64,000 nt of DNA, taken from Oenanthe sinensis. Lineage: Eukaryota; Streptophyta; Magnoliopsida; Apiales; Apiaceae. Location: assembly GCA_028671895.1 (NCBI GenBank), contig CM053799.1, positions 48,299,455 to 48,363,454 of the forward strand, written 5' to 3'. Within the stretch, counting starts at the first letter, position 1. Every line of letters begins with the position of its first letter. Positions 30,879 through 43,936 of the stretch are shown in pieces. The position numbers and the translations under genes are program-made. The notes beneath the pieces were generated by a model, which ran no database searches, was not told the origin of the DNA, and saw only the letters and a program-made list of their open reading frames with translations.

Positions 30879-33800
30879 ATGGACAGGTCTTGGTTAAAAG
30901 CTGATAGAAGAACACTTGAGTTCAAAAGAGGAGTCGAAGAATTATTGTTATTTGCATTTGAGAACGGATATGATGAAAATAAAATCAACTGTCCATGTAT
31001 AAAATGCGCACATAGTAAATCTTGGAATGCTCGAACAGTGAGGGACCATCTTTTCAGCAATGGTATCGATCAGACCTACACGCATTGGATTTGGCACGGA
31101 GAGTGTAATACAGAAGAAAGTGAGCCTATCACTGAGGAGACCGGCAGTTCACAATCCGTGGATCAAATCCCGCTGAAAACAGAGAATGGTGGTAGCGATG
31201 ATGATGTTTCCCTAGATTCCTCAGATTTATTTAACCATATTCAATCTGAACATGAACCCCTTTATCCGGGATGTGAAGGAATTACAAAGATGCAGGCTTT
31301 AGTAAATTTATACAACTTAAAAGCAAAATATCAGATATCTGACTGTGGCTTCTCTGAAATTCTACTTTTGGTTGGGTCTATGCTTCCAAATGGCAACAGT
31401 TTTCCTTCTTCGTTCAGTGAAGCTAAAAAAAGCTTGTGTGCTTTAGGAATGGAGTATGAAAAAATACACGTATGTCCGAATGATTGTCTACTATATCGTG
31501 GAGAGAGAGATGAAGATGAGACGAGGTGCCGTATTTGTGATGCCTCTAGATGGAAGTTAAACAAAAAAGGGGATGAATTGGAAAGGATTCCTGCCAAGGT
31601 ATTATGGTATTTTCCATTACTACCACGTTTGAGGACTTTGTTCAACTCACCTCAAACAGCCAAGGACTTGACTTGGCATGACACGGAGAGAGTGAAGGAT
31701 GATAAAATGAGACATTCGGCAGATGCACAAACTTGGAAAGAAGTCGACACCAAGTGGCCATATTTTTCTTCAGATCCTAGAAACCTTCGATTAGCTTTAT
31801 CCTCGGATGGATTTAATCCGTTTCACAGCACAAATATTGATTACTCTTGTTGGCCAGTTTTGATGTCAATATACAATCTTCCACCGTGGCTTTGTATGAA
31901 GAGGAAGTATATAATGTTATGTTTGTTGATATCCGGACCAACTCAACCCGGTAATGATATTGATGTGTTCCTTCAACCACTTGTGGAAGATTTACAAAAG
32001 TTGTGGCAAGGGAAACGAGTGTATGACGCTTACAAGAAGGAGTATTTTTTATTAAGAGGCATTTTGTTATGGACTATTAGTGATTATCCAACCTATGGCA
32101 ACTTATCGGGCAATATTATTAAAGGGTATAATGGGTGTCCTATTTGTGTTGATGAAACAAAAGCTACGAGGCTGGTTAATTACCGAAAGTGTGTGGTCAT
32201 GAGGCATCGGAGGTGGTTGCCCCGTCATCACCCATATCGTCGGCAGAAACAAGATTTTGATGGCATCGTGGAAAAAGAATTGGCTCCAGTTCCATTAACC
32301 GGAGAGCAGGTGCTTGAAAGAGTACAACATTTAAAGGGTCATGTCTATGGTAAGACACAAAGCCAATCTCGATTGAAGAAAGGTGATGCTCGACCAGTTT
32401 GGAAGAAGGTTTCTATATTCTTTGAGCTTGAGTATTGGAAGTTTTTGCCGGTTAGGCATGTTCTCGATGTGATGCATATCGAGAAAAACATATGCGAAGC
32501 TTTACTTGGTACCATGCTTAATATACCAAAGAAGACAAAAGACAAGGAATCAGTCCGTCTTGACATGGCCGAAATGGGAATAAGAACAGAACTAAGGCCA
32601 AAAACTCCTGGGAAAAAAGAGAAGTTACCATTGGCATCTTGGAATTTAACTCATTCTGAAAAAAAAACTGTTTGCTCATCCTTTCTTGGCATGAAGTTGC
32701 CTGATGGTTTTTGTTCAAATATTTGAAGTCTAGTTTCAATGGAAACGCTTCGACTTACAGGAATGAAATCTCATGACTGTCATATGATTCTGCATCACTT
32801 GCTCCCAATTGCGATTCGATCGTCACTGCAAAAACAGGTCAGGAACACTATTATCAGGTTCTGCCTCTTCTTTAAGGCAATTTGCAGTAAAGTCATTGAG
32901 GTTGATAAGTTGGAGAAAATGCAGTCGCAACTGGTAGAAACTTTGTGCCAGCTTGAAAAATACTTCCCCCCTTCCTTGTTTGATTTAATGTTTCATATCT
33001 CGGTTCATCTTGTAAGAGAAGTTGAGCTTTGTGGACCAATTTTCCTTAGGTGGATGTATCCTTTTGAGAGATACATGAAGACATTTAAGGGATATATAAG
33101 GAATCGGTCTCGTGCAGAAGGTTGCATTGCTGAGTCCTATATTGCGGAAGAGGCGGTTGAATGTTTGGTGGACCATGAAGAAGCAACTATTGGGGTACCT
33201 AAAAATGGTAGACATACCAAGGATGGCATTTGCAGGCCATTATCCGGTGCAACTGTGATAACCCCGAGCAGCACTGATTTGCACGTAGCACATTTATGTG
33301 TTCTACAAAATACTACTGTTGTTAGGTCATATTTTGAGTAAGTGAAATTACTTTCATTACATTTACCATTTTCTGCACTCTTTTAACTAGAAAAATCCAG
33401 TCCATATTTTATGTCTTTATTTCATTATTTATGTAGTCTCTTTTACTTAAATGCAGTGAACACATGGCATTTTTAATGACCAAATATCCGGAACATGAAA
33501 ATGATGAAATGTGGCTGAAGAACAAACAAAATGAGAAATTCCCAAAATGGTTTAAAGAAAAGGTATTATGTGTGTTTAGTAATAGTTTTCTGCATGTTTT
33601 ACAAACTACTGCTCATATTAATCATTTTGTAACTTGTATTTTTTTTTTAAAGATTGCTTCAGATTTGGTTGATGAAAAAGAGATATCGCAGGAGATAAGA
33701 TGGATCGCAGATGAGCCTAACAAGGCTGTGCCTACGTTCAGCGGCTATAAAATGGACGGAGTTACCTTTGCTACCAAGGATCGTGATGATACGCGTCAAG

Positions 33801-34288
33801 TTCAATGTAGTGGTGTGTGCGTTGAAGCTGATACAATGATAGTGCAGGGTAAGTATCAAAATATTGAGCACACATCACATACATATTATGGAGTTATAAC
33901 AAGTATATGGGAGTTTGACTATAACTACTTTAGGGTCCCTATTTTTCGGTGCAAGTGGGTAGATATAAACAAAGGGATTAAGGAAGATGACTTGGGTTAT
34001 ATATTGGTTAATTTGAATAGGCTGGGGTTTTCAAACGATCCATTTGTGTTAGCAAAACATGTTAAGCAAGTTTGTTTCATCGACGATCCTCTTGATAAAT
34101 TATGGTCCGTGGTGTTGAAACTACCCGAGAAAAGGTACTATGAAGATAATGATGATGAAAATGAGGGATCCGTGGAAGTAGAACTTGAGAATGACTGTTT
34201 TGTGCCCAATTTACCCGATGCTGATTTACTTGAGGAAGAGGAGCATAGCTACATGCGAGATGTAGATGAAACAATTCAACTTTCTTGA
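30879..34288 (+). pseudogene. TNP2-like (TnpD) CACTA transposase, one premature stop
   Basis: Spliced gene: exon 1 30879-33337, intron 33338-33456 (GTAAGT...GCAG), exon 2 33457-33562, intron 33563-33652 (GTATTA...AAAG), exon 3 33653-34288. Exon 1 begins MDRSWLKADRRTLEF, the transposase-associated domain (Cys/His-rich: CPCIKCAH). The TNP2 catalytic domain lies at about residues 265-450 (WHDTERVKDDKMRHSADAQT, FNPF, LPPWLCMK, GPTQPGNDIDVFLQP). Then the DUF4218 domain (SHDCHMILHHLLPIAIRS, GPIFLRWMYPFERYMKTFKG) and in exon 3 a DUF4216 domain (YYGVITSIWEFDYNYFRVP). A single in-frame TGA at 32724-32726 separates TNP2 from DUF4218; no other lesion is seen. TNP2 cuts the CACTA ends. Confidence 0.9.
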
Positions 34289-34399
34289 TGTAATTTAATT
34301 TAATTTGTGTACTTTTAATTACATAAACTTTGTAATATGATAAATGTGTTTGCTAGTTTGAACATAACAGTTCTTGATTGATGTTATGTTGCCTGATGT

Positions 34400-34966
34400 T
34401 TGTTACTGTAAAATCAGACAACGGTTTTTAACTACCAAACGCTTGTGTGAGAGCTAAAGAACTTAGAGTACAAAACCATTGTGTGTTGCATGCAATTCAG
34501 ACAACAGTATTCACAAACCATTATCTGATTACATTTTATGCAACGTCTATCAAAACACTTGTCTGATTTTAACAACGTTTTTTGTATTCAGATTGAAAGC
34601 ATTGTCTGAAGAAACTTCAGACAATGCTTTCAAAAAGCGTTGTTAAAATCAGACAATAGTATTTAGTCACCGTTGTGTGACTACTTTTGAAGCAATATAT
34701 GAGCAAAACAGTTGTCTAAGTTTTACAACGGTTTTGAGGACCATTGTAAGACAAACTGTTATACAACACTACTTTTAAAAACCGTTGTAAAACGGATGCC
34801 TATTTTGCTCTTCTAGACAACACTTTTTAAAACTGTCGTTAAATTCATGATCAGACAATACACCGAAAAGCTTGAAAAAACAACCGTTGTGTGAAAATTT
34901 CAGCCAACACTTTTTCGTCGAAGTGTTGTCTGATGTGTGTCGTCTGATTCAAAATTTCTTGTAGTG
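34400..34966. repeat. Right subterminal repeats and terminus of the CACTA element
   Basis: Many AACGGTTTT, CCGTTGT and TTGTCTGA words in both orientations, ending with GATTCAAAATTTCTTGTAGTG (the last 16 or so bases being the terminal repeat, CACTACAAG when reversed). Confidence 0.82.
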
Positions 34967-35006
34967 AGTGCATTGTATCGAGAAGACTATGAAGAATGAT
35001 ATCAAG

Positions 35007-36382
35007 TGTTAGGTCCCAAAGTATCATAAAGGGGAGGTTGAATATGATATTAGGCTATTTTTAACTTTCATTGCGGAATAAGAAATGAGTTCGGTGAAAG
35101 TAATGAATGCAAGAAAGTTTCGATAAATATAGCGTTGTATATATATAACCATTAGGTGCTACACTTCTGGTACAATAAGTATTAGGTACTTTGATTATCA
35201 ACCTCGATAAATACACAGCTTTAATGGTGTTTCTCTCTTTCTCTCTTGCTCTGTATGTATTGTATATTGAAGATGATCACCGAATGAATACAAGTCATTT
35301 TTCATCTGTTGTGTAGGATTTCTTTCCAGCTACGTGGTCAATTCACAGCTAAGAATGGAAGCTTCTCTAATACGTTAAAACCAAAGTGCCGATCATCTAC
35401 TTTGTTAAAAGTGTTGATAATTCAATTGAAATGAATGGGTTAAATGAATTACACAAATTATTTTAATTAATTTTAAAAGTTAAAATGTCGATTGTGTCTT
35501 GTTATGCAAATGTATCGACCACTTTCACTAAAAGTGAAAGTTTCGATGGCTTGGCACTTGAAATGTGTTGATTGATTCCCAAGTGAAAGTATCGGTTGGC
35601 ACTCTTGAACTTGAGCTTTCTTAATTCTCACCATATTCCTACTAATGAATGTGTCGATTACCACTTCCATTAAAAGTGTCGATTCTTCCTTATACAAAAC
35701 TATCGATTTGACTTTATGGAAAGTGTATGTTGACTTTGATTTCACAAAGTGAATGTGTCAATTATTCTAAGCAGCTCCAAACACTTGGTCATTTTTCCAC
35801 TTTAGCAGATACACTTTGTTGTTTCCTTTTTTAGGGAATAATTCAATTAAGAAATTAATTATTAGATAGATAATTAATTCCTTATTTGATTATTTCCCAA
35901 AATCAAATCCCTTGATAATCCTGTTGAATCACTTGTATTATCTTGATTACCAATTTCACGTGTTCAATTCTTTCTTCTAAATAAATATGATGATTCCCTG
36001 TTGACACTTAGTGCACTGGTCTGGTTCACAAACGACTAACACTGATCTTGATCTTCATATTCTTCTTTCAATACAATTGTCAAGTGTGTTGTAGTCATAT
36101 TTTTTTGAACATTGATTAAAGATAATCAACGTAGATGCACCAGAATCTTCTCGTACTATACTCTTGAATCTTCAATACTGTCTCACACTCTGAATAACTT
36201 TATTCTTCATTGAAACTTGAACATCGAAATTAACTTCTTTCAATGGTCTTCAAAATCTCTTCTAATATGTTAATTCATTGTATTTAGTTATTCTCCATGC
36301 TTCTAGATTCCTATAATTAATTAATCATATTTACATGTCTTTGATCTTGAGTTGAGTTATTGTTCATTTGTTCCTCAGTTAC
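35007..36382 (-). repeat. Sirevirus-type LTR, minus orientation (solo or truncated)
   Basis: It begins TGTTAGGTCCCAAAG, the reverse of the LTR end CTTTGG(G)ACCTAACA seen in element 1. Reversed, it also contains GTGAACCAGACCAGTGCA, matching ATGAACCAGACCATTGCA in the LTR of element 1. A block rich in AAAGTGTCGATT-type words (35480-35765) is its own U3-like array. The inner boundary near 36382 is uncertain and no polypurine tract follows, so no internal region is attached. Confidence 0.6.
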
Positions 36383-36398
36383 ATTTTATGTTATATTA

Positions 36399-37409
36399 TG
36401 CTTTACACCAAAATTAAAATATATCGTGAACTTTTATGTCGACAAGTCTAAATTATGAAGGCTATATAAAGAAGATAGTTCGTGAAGTCTCAATATTGAG
36501 AAGTCTGGTGTCAACCCTATCGAGAAGTCTGCTGATAAAACAAGCCTAGAAGTCTGGTGTCAACCCTATCGAGAAGTCTGTTGATAAAATAAGCCGAGAA
36601 GTCTACTATGAAAGTATATCGTGAATTTACCTTGTCGAGAAGTCTACATGTAGAGAAGTATTGTATAACAAATTCCGGTATCGAAAAATCACAATTATAT
36701 AGCCAAGTGAAGTTATTGATATGTAGAATTTTCATATAATGAAGTCTTAGTTCGAGTAGTCTAGTCAAGATGTCGATAAGTGCATATATTCAAATGAAAA
36801 AGAGTTCACGACATATTCAGTTAACAATTTTCGAGGAAATTTTATAGGAGCAATAGACAAATTACAATAGTTGTCAATTCTCAGTGTGGTACAATTTTGA
36901 ATTGAACATGTGTTAAGTCTACAATAGAAGTTTAGAGAGGAGATTAAGGAGTGTAGATCAGATAAAAGAAAAGATGCAGAATCAGAAGATTGTCACTATT
37001 CAAATGTTAGCTAAAATATGAATAGACTATAAATGAAAGAAAAATTATTTTCTATCATATTTTAATAATAGTGTTTAGGAAAACATTCGTATGAGATATG
37101 TTGTTTGTATAACAAACACATTATTTTTCTTGTAAAATGTTAATCTTTAGAAACACTTATCACCTCTTTATATCTTCCTCTCAAGAACAAGAAGTTAAAC
37201 AATCAACTTTAATTTTTTTAGATTGTAGCAACATGTAATTTAATAAAGTTTTAGATTGAAAGTTAGTACTGTGTGTTCTTATTATTTTATCTTTCTTTCA
37301 CGATAGCTACCATTGTTTACACAAATCTCACTCTCAAAACATCAAAAGAAAAAGAAAATTAAAAATATTCATTCACCCTCTGTATATTTGTGAAAACTTA
37401 TTCCTAACA
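36399..37409 (+). repeat. LTR (family with TCGAGAAGTC array), probable solo
   Basis: It contains about seven GAGAAGTCT words (36470-36660), often TATCGAGAAGTCTG, and ends CACCCTCTGTATATTTGTG...TTCCTAACA, like the LTRs at 37874 and 42674. The start TGCTTTACACCAAAA is inferred from the flanks (TATTA left, TGTTA right, four of five equal). No internal region adjoins. Confidence 0.55.
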
Positions 37410-37868
37410 TGTTATTTTCTTACTTAGTGGTGAAAATTCATCTCATTCATATATAAACATAGTTTTTTTTTGTCTTTAAGAGCCCGTGAGCTTTCCAATG
37501 ACATTTTAGCCATTTTTTCAATTATATTATCAACTGGAATTGTAGTAACAACTCATTATTTTAAAGTTCCATCTTGATGTCTTCCGATCTAAGTTCCTGT
37601 AGGTTGCATTGCAGCATTATCTTTTGATGTTTCGGCTTGCTAATTATATGTTGAAGTTTCTCCAGTACCTTTAATTCATTGTAATGACTTGCTACCATTA
37701 CATGCATCATATTCGTCATCCTTTGGCAAATCATTGTGTTGTCAATCCTGTACAGTATAAACATAAATATATATATAATTACAGTATACGTGAAACAAAT
37801 ATGAATGGATATAATAGTTAATTCATATAATAAAGCATAATAATAGATTCATGTAATTACAGAATTAA
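37410..37868. other. AT-rich stretch between two LTRs
   Basis: No gene or repeat recognised. Confidence 0.4.
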
Positions 37869-37873
37869 CTATA

Positions 37874-38748
37874 TGTTGGACCAAATCAAGCCAATCATTA
37901 TTGTATTTATTTATCTTATTGTAACATTCAAATGCTTCATATATTGAATAGTGACTTGGCTATTTTAATTATGTATTTGCAGTTAGAAGCTTATTTTTAA
38001 TGCATTTCCAATTGTAAATAACTAATATCAAAAATAATTATTCTGGTAGAAGATTATATGAATCATGCATCAGAAAAATAAAGCATTACACCAAATAAGG
38101 ATTTGCAGAAGAAGATTGTTTCTAAGGCATTTTACTGATAGAGAAGTCACATTTGATAGAGAAGTCATGAATGCAAGCTGGTCGAGAAGTCTACTCAGTC
38201 GAGAAGTCATGAACATAGAGTCACTCGAGAAGTATCAAGGAATGTTCATTCGAGAAGTCCAAATAAACAAATCGAGAAGTTAGCTGAGTAATCCAATCGA
38301 GAAGTCTGTAAAGCAAGTCAGTCGAGAAGTGTGAAATCGAGCCTGATCGAGAAGTCTAACTCAATCGAGAAGTATAGCATGATCGAGAACTCATCAATAA
38401 ACATACCAGTCGAGAAGTCCAGACTTGTGTCTACATAGTTAGAAAAAAAGCTTCATTAGAGAGTGTGAAGATAAATTATATTTTTCCTTGTCTTTCTTTT
38501 AAGAGCAAGAAGCTGAGAATTACAATCATATTATCATATTGTAGCAAATCATTCTAATAAAAAGATTAGATTGGTATTTATATGTGGTGTATTTTACTGA
38601 AATTATATATCTCATTCAAACACTGTTAAGGATAAACAAAGCTACAATACTTTATCAGTTATATAATCAAAGGTAAATTGAAAAATAGATTTCAACTATT
38701 CATTCACCCCTCCCCTCTGCATAGTTTTTAACAAACTCATTCTTAACA
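37874..38748 (+). repeat. Solo LTR with TCGAGAAGTC array and exact CTATA duplication
   Basis: Starts TGTTGGACCAAATCAAGCC, ends CATTCTTAACA, flanked by CTATA at 37869-37873 and 38749-38753. It aligns along its length with the LTR at 42674-43936 but lacks about 400 bp of the middle. It carries at least ten TCGAGAAGTC words (38130-38420). The exact 5-bp duplication with no internal region marks a solo LTR left by LTR-LTR recombination. Confidence 0.85.
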
Positions 38749-38753
38749 CTATA

Positions 38754-39499
38754 ATTTAAAGAGAGGGGTTTAAGAAAACAAACAGACTTTAGATTTAATC
38801 TCGAGTCTAGAAAATTTGTCTCCTTAAATCAGTTTCGATTCTCACTGTCTGTGCGTAGCGACCTGCCTTCTAGGATAAAACAAGATATAGTACCACTGAT
38901 AAATCTAAAGAATATTTTGAACATTAAAACTGAAGAAATTAAATTCATAGATAAGATTATAATTTTCTCAACTTGATAAAATTGATGCAATAAGAATCTA
39001 TTTATAAAGAAAGACTCGAAATGACTTACATTTCTTTTCAATGTCGTACAAGGTATTTATAAGAAAAATCAAGGAACAGGTTTGTACTTCTCTTGATGTG
39101 GTATCTCAAATATCACATTAAAGAGTCATAATTTGGAACATTACTTCTCGTTCTCCCATTATTAATTTTGAGTGTGTAAATATGCATTAGAATTCACTTA
39201 CAGAGTAGAATACGATCTAACCAATACACAATACTAACATATAGTATTTCTCATTCAAATTATGTTTCAAAATTGTCCACAACTTAGTCTAAAATACTAA
39301 ATTTTTCAATAAATTGTTATGTTCTTTAAATGCAATATAAATTGATTTTTAATAATATGATTACTCAAATTATAAATTCTATATGCTCTACTATTTAATA
39401 CTATTTAATGAATAACCAAGAAATAATGTTTCATAAAAATTAATAGTGAATTTTGCATCATTATCAATTATCTTGAGTACAAAGAACTTTGAGCCAAAA
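38754..39499. other. AT-rich stretch without a gene
   Basis: It follows the integrase remnant on the minus strand, where RT would be expected, but I find no RT motif. Nothing else seen. Confidence 0.35.
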
Positions 39500-41060
39500 A
39501 CCTTGAACAAACTAATGTTATGTTTTTTCTTCGTTAGTAATTAATATCAAATTTTCTTTAGAATTGGTTGAATTAGTACTTTGTTCTAAACATAACAGAC
39601 TCTATTCATTACTTCTTCCCAGAAACTTCTTGGAACTTAATTTTTTACATTAATGTATCCTGACAATTTTCTCTAATGACATGTTCTTTCATTCAACAAC
39701 TTCATTTTATTATGAAGTTCTTGGTGTAAAGAATCCATGAGTTATGCCTTTTTCTTCATAGTAGGTAATAAAATCCTTCAATAATTCATCACCTCGATCA
39801 CTTCTTATTCCTATAAGTCTTATATCAAGCTTGTTCTCAAGTAGGTTTATTAGCTTCTCAAATTCACTAAATGTACAATATTTAGTTCAAATATCCAGAA
39901 TAATTATTAATAATTAAAAAACCATATTGTTTATCTTCAACACTTTTATAAGATTCTGGACAAAATAAATCTAAGTGAATAAGGTCTAAAGATATAGAAG
40001 TGGATACCATCTTCTTGGTTTTGTGACTACTTCTGATTTACTTGCCTAATTGGCATGCAGAACACACCTCATTCTTAATATATTTTCTTTTTATTAATCA
40101 TGTCACTAACTTTTTATTTAACAACTTACTAAGCAAATCCATGTAACATGAGCCAATATTATATGCCAAATGTAAGGATAATGTCCATTATAGCTAAACA
40201 ACAGATTGTTTTCAACAATCAAATTCTACTATATATATTTCTTTCCTTCTAGCGACTAGGAAGAATTTTTTTAGTACCAATAGTAATAAGACATTTATTT
40301 CTTAGAAAAATCAACTATGTGTTCATCATCATGCAATTGACTAACACTAAACAAATTATATTAAGTCTTCTAATATAAAGAATTGCATCATTTTTTATGG
40401 GTTGCAGTAGGCCATCTATGGTGTAGTGTGATATTACCAGTTTTGCCTTTACAAAGGATAAAAGAGTTTTTATTATCTCAAATGGGTACACGTCCACTCT
40501 TTTTCATCTTGAAACTGATAAATTGTGCTTTGTCTCCACACACATGTCTAGTGCATCCATTGTCCATAATTCTTTGTTTTGATTTGACATTTATAACAAG
40601 AATATTTATAAAATAAATAAATCAAAACTCAACATTTTGGTATCCAAATGGGATTGGGTCTAGTTTGCTTATTAGCAAGAATATAATAATATTTAATTCA
40701 GATTTCTTGATCCCATTTTAAATCACTTTAAGGGTCAAATTTTTTAATCTTTGACTTCTATCATTGTCATTCTGGTAAGTTGTTTGTGAGTTCTAATAAG
40801 ATGTTCTTTTTCATCTCCTGATAAGCTCTTTTTGCAGTTTACAATCTGTTATTATAAGAGAAGTGATATTTTCCTCCACATATGTTGCATCTTTTCCAGA
40901 GCATAACATAATCATAGGGTATGCCTTTTATTCCCTTCTAGTTAAGAATTTTATCCTTCTTGTTAAAACTTAATCCAAAATCTTTCTTGTCTAATGGTAT
41001 ATTGATGTTCTTCATCAGTGATTTGAAATCTTCTTCTCCTCGAATGAATGATCATAGGCA
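39500..41060 (-). pseudogene. Decayed Ty1/copia gag-protease-integrase region
   Basis: Read on the minus strand with many stops and frameshifts. Near 41000-41050 is a gag tail (EEDFKSLMKNINIPLDKKDF). Near 40890 is a partial zinc knuckle (CNICGGKYH). At about 40470-40590 is a protease with WIMDNGCTRHVCGD-like sequence, where the catalytic DSG has become DNG. Near 40060 is the pre-integrase finger end (VCSACQLGK), then LDLIHLDLFCP and, at about 39700-39830, IRSDRGDELLKDF and GFFTPRTS. The RT and RNase H are missing. This is a different copia lineage from the Sirevirus elements and much older. Confidence 0.7.
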
Positions 41061-41340
41061 CACGTGTAGTAACACCATCACTTTGTTGATTAAACCAATA
41101 AATCGATCCACTTTGTTGATTAAACCAATAAATCGATCCACCGACTATTGCAAGATGGTTAAAGTTAAGCAGAGTACCATGATGAAGGAATTCAAAGGGT
41201 GCGATTTCTCTCCAACAACTAGCATTGCATGAATAGACATAACCTACTAATGGTTGTTTCACAATATTGGTAACATAAATAACTCTGTAGTCATTAACAA
41301 TAGAATTGAAATCAAATCCAACACAATAAGGGGCCCGTTT
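41060..41340 (-). pseudogene. F-box-type gene fragment (C-terminal F-box-associated domain)
   Basis: The minus strand encodes VGFDFNSIVNDYRVIYV and then VGYVYSCNASCWREIAPF, followed by GGSIYWFNQQ. This fits plant F-box-associated domains ('GFGFDxxTNDYKVV...VYVYSLxxxSWREI...GxxYW'). A 28-bp tandem duplication (41083-41140) repeats the GGSIYWFNQQ segment. It is joined directly to the decayed copia region on one side and cut by the 41329-42650 insertion on the other. The upstream part of the same gene lies at 43937-44110. Confidence 0.6.
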
Positions 41341-42660
41341 GGGTAATCTTATGATAAGTTATTTTTTACTTATGCGGGATAAGTGACAATAATTAAAAAG
41401 TAAATGATCACTTATAAGTTATTAATGTGTTTGGATGATTTACTTGTAAGTTAAATAAAGTGTTTGGTAAATTTTCCTTATAAGTTTATAAAAAATGTAC
41501 CATTATAAAATATTTTTTTTAATTTGGATTAAATAGTGTTCGGATAAAATATGAATTTTTAGTATAAAATTCTAGTCAAAAGTACACATTATTTATAATG
41601 AAAATTACTAGTAAAAACACACAAGACAAGTAAAAAAATTATTTATTATTAAGTCAGTGAAGTGTTCAGTAATCTATACTTATAAATTTATAATTTATTT
41701 TTTTATAAATTTAATTATTTTATACATGAATTTTAATACATAATTTTTAAGTTAAAATTATAAATAATTAAAAATTGTTAATTAATTTTTACGCATGTCT
41801 TTATTCATAAAGATAACGTTCAAATATTATTAATTTTATTAATTATCTTTTTGTCGTATATATTTGTACTATATTATTAAAATCAAAATATTAAAAGTTT
41901 GGTAGTTGGTCGGTATTTGGACCGGATAGTTATTATTGGACTTAATTTTAAAAACATTACCCTCCTAACTAAAAAAATCACAAATTAATCTTCTAACTAA
42001 TACACATCTATAAATAAAATACACAAATATTATCTTATTAAACATTAAATTCCTAACTAAAACACTTCTCATATTAATTTTCTAACTTATACATATCTAT
42101 AAAGAAAACACACAAATATTATCTTATTGAATCTTCTAACTAAAACATATCTCTAAATAAAACACATAAAAATCATCTTATTAAAATTCTAACACAAAAA
42201 TATATGAAAAGTTTTATAAAAATATGTACATATAATATTATATAAAGTTTAAATTATTATCATAAAAATTTAAATTCAAATCATATAAAGAAAATATAAA
42301 ATAAAAATTATTTAAAATATTAAAATAATTCGATCTGTGCATTGCATGAGATATAAGCTAGTATTATATTAAATTATATTCATAGAATTTTAAACATTTA
42401 ACATGATTTTATTATCGGAATATTAGCATACATAGTAAACTTAACATTTATACTAGATTGATTTGAAGAGACAATGATGATTAATGATTTTGAAAAAAGT
42501 ACGTGTTAATGTACTTATTAATTATCAATATATAAGTTAGATAAGAGCCTCATAAGTTGGTTGCCAAACATATTAACATAAGTTGAAATGGGCTTTTAGT
42601 CTCTATAAGCCCATTATATATATGATATGCCAAACATGCACAAGGTACGTGCTTAAATTT
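41329..42660. mobile_element. Probable hAT-like non-autonomous element
   Basis: It begins GGGGCCCGTTTGGGTAATC with repeated ATAAGTTATTT and ACTTATAAG words, and the right side has TTGGTTGCCAAACAT, ATAAGCCCATTA and ATGCCAAACATG. GGCCCGTTTGG with TATAAGT words is the usual form of plant hAT MITEs. The right boundary is degenerate and no duplication was found. It interrupts the F-box fragment, and its very AT-rich interior has no gene. Confidence 0.4.
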
Positions 42661-42673
42661 GATAATGAGAGTC

Positions 42674-43936
42674 TGTTAGACCAAATCAAGCCAACCATTA
42701 TTGTATTTATTTGTCTTATTGTAACATTCAAATGCTTCATATATTGAATAGTGACATGGTTATTTTAATTATGTATTTGCAGTTAGAAGCTTGTTTCTAA
42801 TGCATTTCCAATTGTAAATAACTAATATCAAAAATAATTATTCTGGTAGAAGATTCTGTGAATCAAGCATCAAGAAAATAAAGCATTACATCAAATGAGG
42901 ATTTGCATAAGAAGATTGTTTCTAAGGCATTTTACTGATAGAGAAGTCACATTTGATAGAGAAGTCATGAATGCAAGCTGGTCGAGAAGTCTACTCAGCC
43001 GAGAAGTCTACTCAGCCGAGAAGTCATGAACATAGAGTCATTCGAGAAGTACCAATGAATGTTCATTCGAGAAGTCTAGCTAAACAAATTGAGAAGTTAG
43101 CTGAGTAACACAATCGAGAAGTCTGTAAAGCAAGTCAATCGAGAAGTGTGAAATTGAGCTTGATCGAGAAGTCTGGCTCAATCAAGAAGTATAGCCTGAT
43201 CGAGAAGTCATCAACAGACATACCAATCGAGAAGTCTATACACTCGAGAAGTCTCAAGTTAAAGATCAATGGAGAAGTCTCACAAGTACTTGGTTAAACA
43301 GTTCAAAGCCTGACTTCTCGAAGCATAAATGAGATGAGTATTCGGTTGATTCAAACAGCTAGATTCAAGGAAATTTGCAGAAGCATAAGACAAATAATCT
43401 AAAGCATTGTCATGATGAGGACATACTATCCTGTGAAGATAATAACAAGTCTACAATGAAGGTTGAAAGGAAGAGAAGATAGAGACAGAAGAAAGAAAGT
43501 AGAATGAAAAGACTGTCATAGATTTGTGTATCTAGAAATAGTTAGTAATCAAATATAAAGCATCTTTTGTTTGTTTCTAGTTTTAGCATGTCTGTCTAGT
43601 GAGAGCATGTGCAAACTGAACTTGTGTCTATATAGTTAGAAAAGTGATTCACTAGACAGTGTGAAGAAAAATTGTATTTTTCCTTGTCTTTCTTTCAAGA
43701 GCAAGAAGTGAGAATTACAAACACATTATCAGATTGTAGCAAATCATTCTAATAAAAAGATTAGATTGATATTTATCTGTGGTGTATTTACTGAAAATCT
43801 ATATCTCATTCAAACAATGTTAAGGATAAACAAAACTAAAATACTTGGTCAGTTATATAATCAAAGGCAAATCGAAAAATAGATATCAACTATACATTCA
43901 CCCCCTGTATAGTTTTTAACAAACCCATTCCTAACA
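42674..43936 (+). repeat. LTR with TCGAGAAGTC array (1263 bp), solo
   Basis: Starts TGTTAGACCAAATCAAGCC, ends CCCATTCCTAACA. At least 14 TCGAGAAGTC-type words lie between 42950 and 43320. Near-full-length homologue of 37874-38748. Flanks GAGTC and GATCC are not an exact duplication. It lies within the F-box-type gene. No internal region of the same orientation adjoins it. Confidence 0.75.

Larger units (their letters stand above)
29440..34966 (+). mobile_element. CACTA (En/Spm) transposon, left terminus not identified
   Basis: It contains subterminal repeats on both sides, a TNP2-like transposase gene between them, and a right terminus that reads CACTACAAGAAATTTTG when reversed (ending at 34966). 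I could not find the matching CACTACAAGAA at the left. The left edge is set where AACGGTTTT-type repeats begin, so that end may be lost. The three bases after the right end are AGT. It carries a captured glycerol kinase-like fragment. Confidence 0.8.
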
